64,000 bases of DNA from Yoonia ponticola (lineage in GTDB: Bacteria; Pseudomonadota; Alphaproteobacteria; Rhodobacterales; Rhodobacteraceae), in contig NZ_JACIJM010000005.1 of assembly GCF_014199395.1 (NCBI RefSeq), forward strand, positions 248,001 through 312,000. The letters run 5' to 3'. The position numbers and the translations under genes are program-made. Positions 63,126 through 64,000 of this stretch are shown piece by piece. Positions within the stretch are counted from its first letter, which is position 1; every line of letters begins with the position of its first letter. The notes under the pieces were generated by a model. The model searched no databases. It saw only the letters and a program-made list of their open reading frames with translations, and was not told the DNA's origin.

Positions 63126-63893
63126 TTAACGCTTTGCTTCGTGCTCGAACCGCTTTTTCGCGAAAATCTCGTTGCGATCCGCTTTTTGCTGATCGCTGAG
63201 TGCGGATTCGACGTAGTCCATATGCGCGGCCACGGCAGCGCGTGATCCGGCGGGGTTGCGGGCTTGAAGCGCCTCGTTGATGGCGCGGTGTTGTCCTAGC
63301 AGGTGGTCGCGGGTCATGCGTTGTTTGAACATGATGGACCTGTTGTAGAACACGCCTTCTTGCAGCAGATCATACATCGACCGCATCATATGCAGCATGA
63401 TGATGTTGTGACTGGCCTCGATGATCGCAAGGTGGAAATCCGCGTCGAGTTGCGCCTCGTCTGCTGGATTTCGTTTCTGATGCGCCGTTTCCATTTTCTG
63501 AAAGATGCTGTCGATCACGGCCAAATCTGTGTCAGACCCAAGGTGAGCGGCGCGTTCGGCGGCGAGACCTTCCATGTCGCGGCGGAAACTGATGTAGTCA
63601 AACACCGCCTCGTCATGCGTCGCGAACAACGTCACGAGGGCAGGGGCGAAGGCAGAGCCAAGCACGTCAGCCACAAACACGCCTGCGCCCGCTTTGGAGA
63701 TCAGCAAACCGCGATCTTGCAGTTCGGCCAATGCTTCGCGCAGGGACGGACGCGACACGCCCATCCGTTCGGACAATTCGCGCTCTGATGGTAACCGTTC
63801 GCCCGGGCGCAAGATGCCGCGCAGAATCAGCCCTTCGACTTGGCGCACGACGCCTTTGGACAGCTTTTCCTGATGGATGGGTTCAAACGGCAT
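63126..63893 (-). CDS. FadR/GntR-family regulator
   Basis: A 255-residue regulator with an N-terminal GntR winged helix (LPSERELSERMGVSRPSLREALAELQDRGLLISKAGAGVFV) and an all-helical FCD effector domain with metal-ligand-like residues (DADFHLAIIEASHN and HRAINEAL). It resembles PdhR/LldR/GlcC regulators of organic acid use. GGAACATC precedes the ATG. An inverted repeat 17-33 bases upstream is the probable operator. Confidence 0.9.
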   Translation of the reverse strand: MPFEPIHQEKLSKGVVRQVEGLILRGILRPGERLPSERELSERMGVSRPSLREALAELQDRGLLISKAGAGVFVADVLGSAFAPALVTLFATHDEAVFDYISFRRDMEGLAAERAAHLGSDTDLAVIDSIFQKMETAHQKRNPADEAQLDADFHLAIIEASHNIIMLHMMRSMYDLLQEGVFYNRSIMFKQRMTRDHLLGQHRAINEALQARNPAGSRAAVAAHMDYVESALSDQQKADRNEIFAKKRFEHEAKR

Positions 63894-63909
63894 GATGTTC
63901 CTTAATATT

Positions 63910-63926
63910 GGTCAGATTATATGACC
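63910..63926. promoter_or_regulatory. GntR-type operator
   Basis: GGTCA and TGACC are separated by seven AT-rich bases (GATTATA), centred 25 bases before the FadR-type gene. It fits autoregulation by an FCD-domain regulator. Confidence 0.5.
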
Positions 63927-63943
63927 GCTGTCAGGCGATCACA

Positions 63944-63977
63944 AACAAAAAGGGGCCGCCCGCATGGGCAGCCCCGA
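63944..63977 (-). terminator. terminator of a gene beyond the right edge
   Basis: On the minus strand GGGGCTGCCC pairs with GGGCGGCCCC, followed by TTTTTG. The gene it ends lies outside the window. Confidence 0.85.
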
Positions 63978-64000
63978 TCTGAAACATGTAGTGGTGTGTT

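Overview
The window looks like a chromosomal stretch of a marine alphaproteobacterium of the family Rhodobacteraceae (Roseobacter group). This rests on gene order and protein character: fnrL next to usp and ccoNOQP-ccoGHIS; an F0 ATP synthase operon (atpI-B-E-b'-b) separate from the F1 genes; FMN-type glutamate synthase; MipZ; paired MerR regulators ahead of an acyl-CoA dehydrogenase; a Hint-domain protein; and a dense arrangement with many 1 to 4 base gene overlaps. I could not place it to species. No insertion sequence, prophage, CRISPR array, tRNA or rRNA gene was seen.

Layout. 1-5.1 kb (minus): fatty-acid or acyl-CoA degradation operon (MerR, acyl-CoA dehydrogenase, small RHH-like protein, GST, thiolase cut by the window edge) plus a second MerR. 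5.2-7.5 kb (plus): two hotdog thioesterases and a MATE pump with overlapping ends. 7.5-10.6 kb: zinc uptake module znuA divergent from zur-znuC-znuB with a Zur box between. 10.6-19 kb (minus): dtd, a PfkB kinase and a long run of envelope/stress genes (TerC, XpaC, TelA, a DUF2927 lipoprotein, an SPFH-GYF protein, a lipoprotein and a zinc-ribbon membrane protein), the most interesting uncharacterised block. 19-24.6 kb: rluB, tadA, gatCA, an excalibur-type lipoprotein, an AmpD-like amidase, the RNase P RNA and rpmG. 24.8-35.1 kb: fnrL, usp and the whole cbb3 oxidase structural and assembly set, with three FNR boxes and a TbpB-like lipoprotein inserted between the two cco operons. 35.1-37.5 kb (minus): sulfotransferase and cytochrome P450, translationally coupled. 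37.9-41.1 kb: glycine betaine ABC transporter. 41.2-47.8 kb: LpxR-like lipid A deacylase, Hint protein, rhodanese, PLP decarboxylase, glutamate synthase-like protein, MipZ. 48.2-50.7 kb: DEAD-box helicase, glyoxalase-fold protein, duplicated HxlR-like regulator. 50.7-57.8 kb (minus): ffh, GNAT, chorismate mutase, rpsP, rimM, sulfotransferase-like protein, trmD, YceI, rplS, rpmE, a translation/secretion cluster with accessory insertions. 58.2-60.3 kb: LysR, EamA transporter, ArsR. 60.4-63.1 kb: atpIBEF'F with a clear promoter and terminator. 63.1-64 kb: FadR-type regulator and the terminator of a gene beyond the edge.

Start codons were chosen from ribosome binding sites, ATGA/GTGA/TAATG overlaps and family N-termini. 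Functions are inferred from protein motifs and family knowledge; no database search was run.
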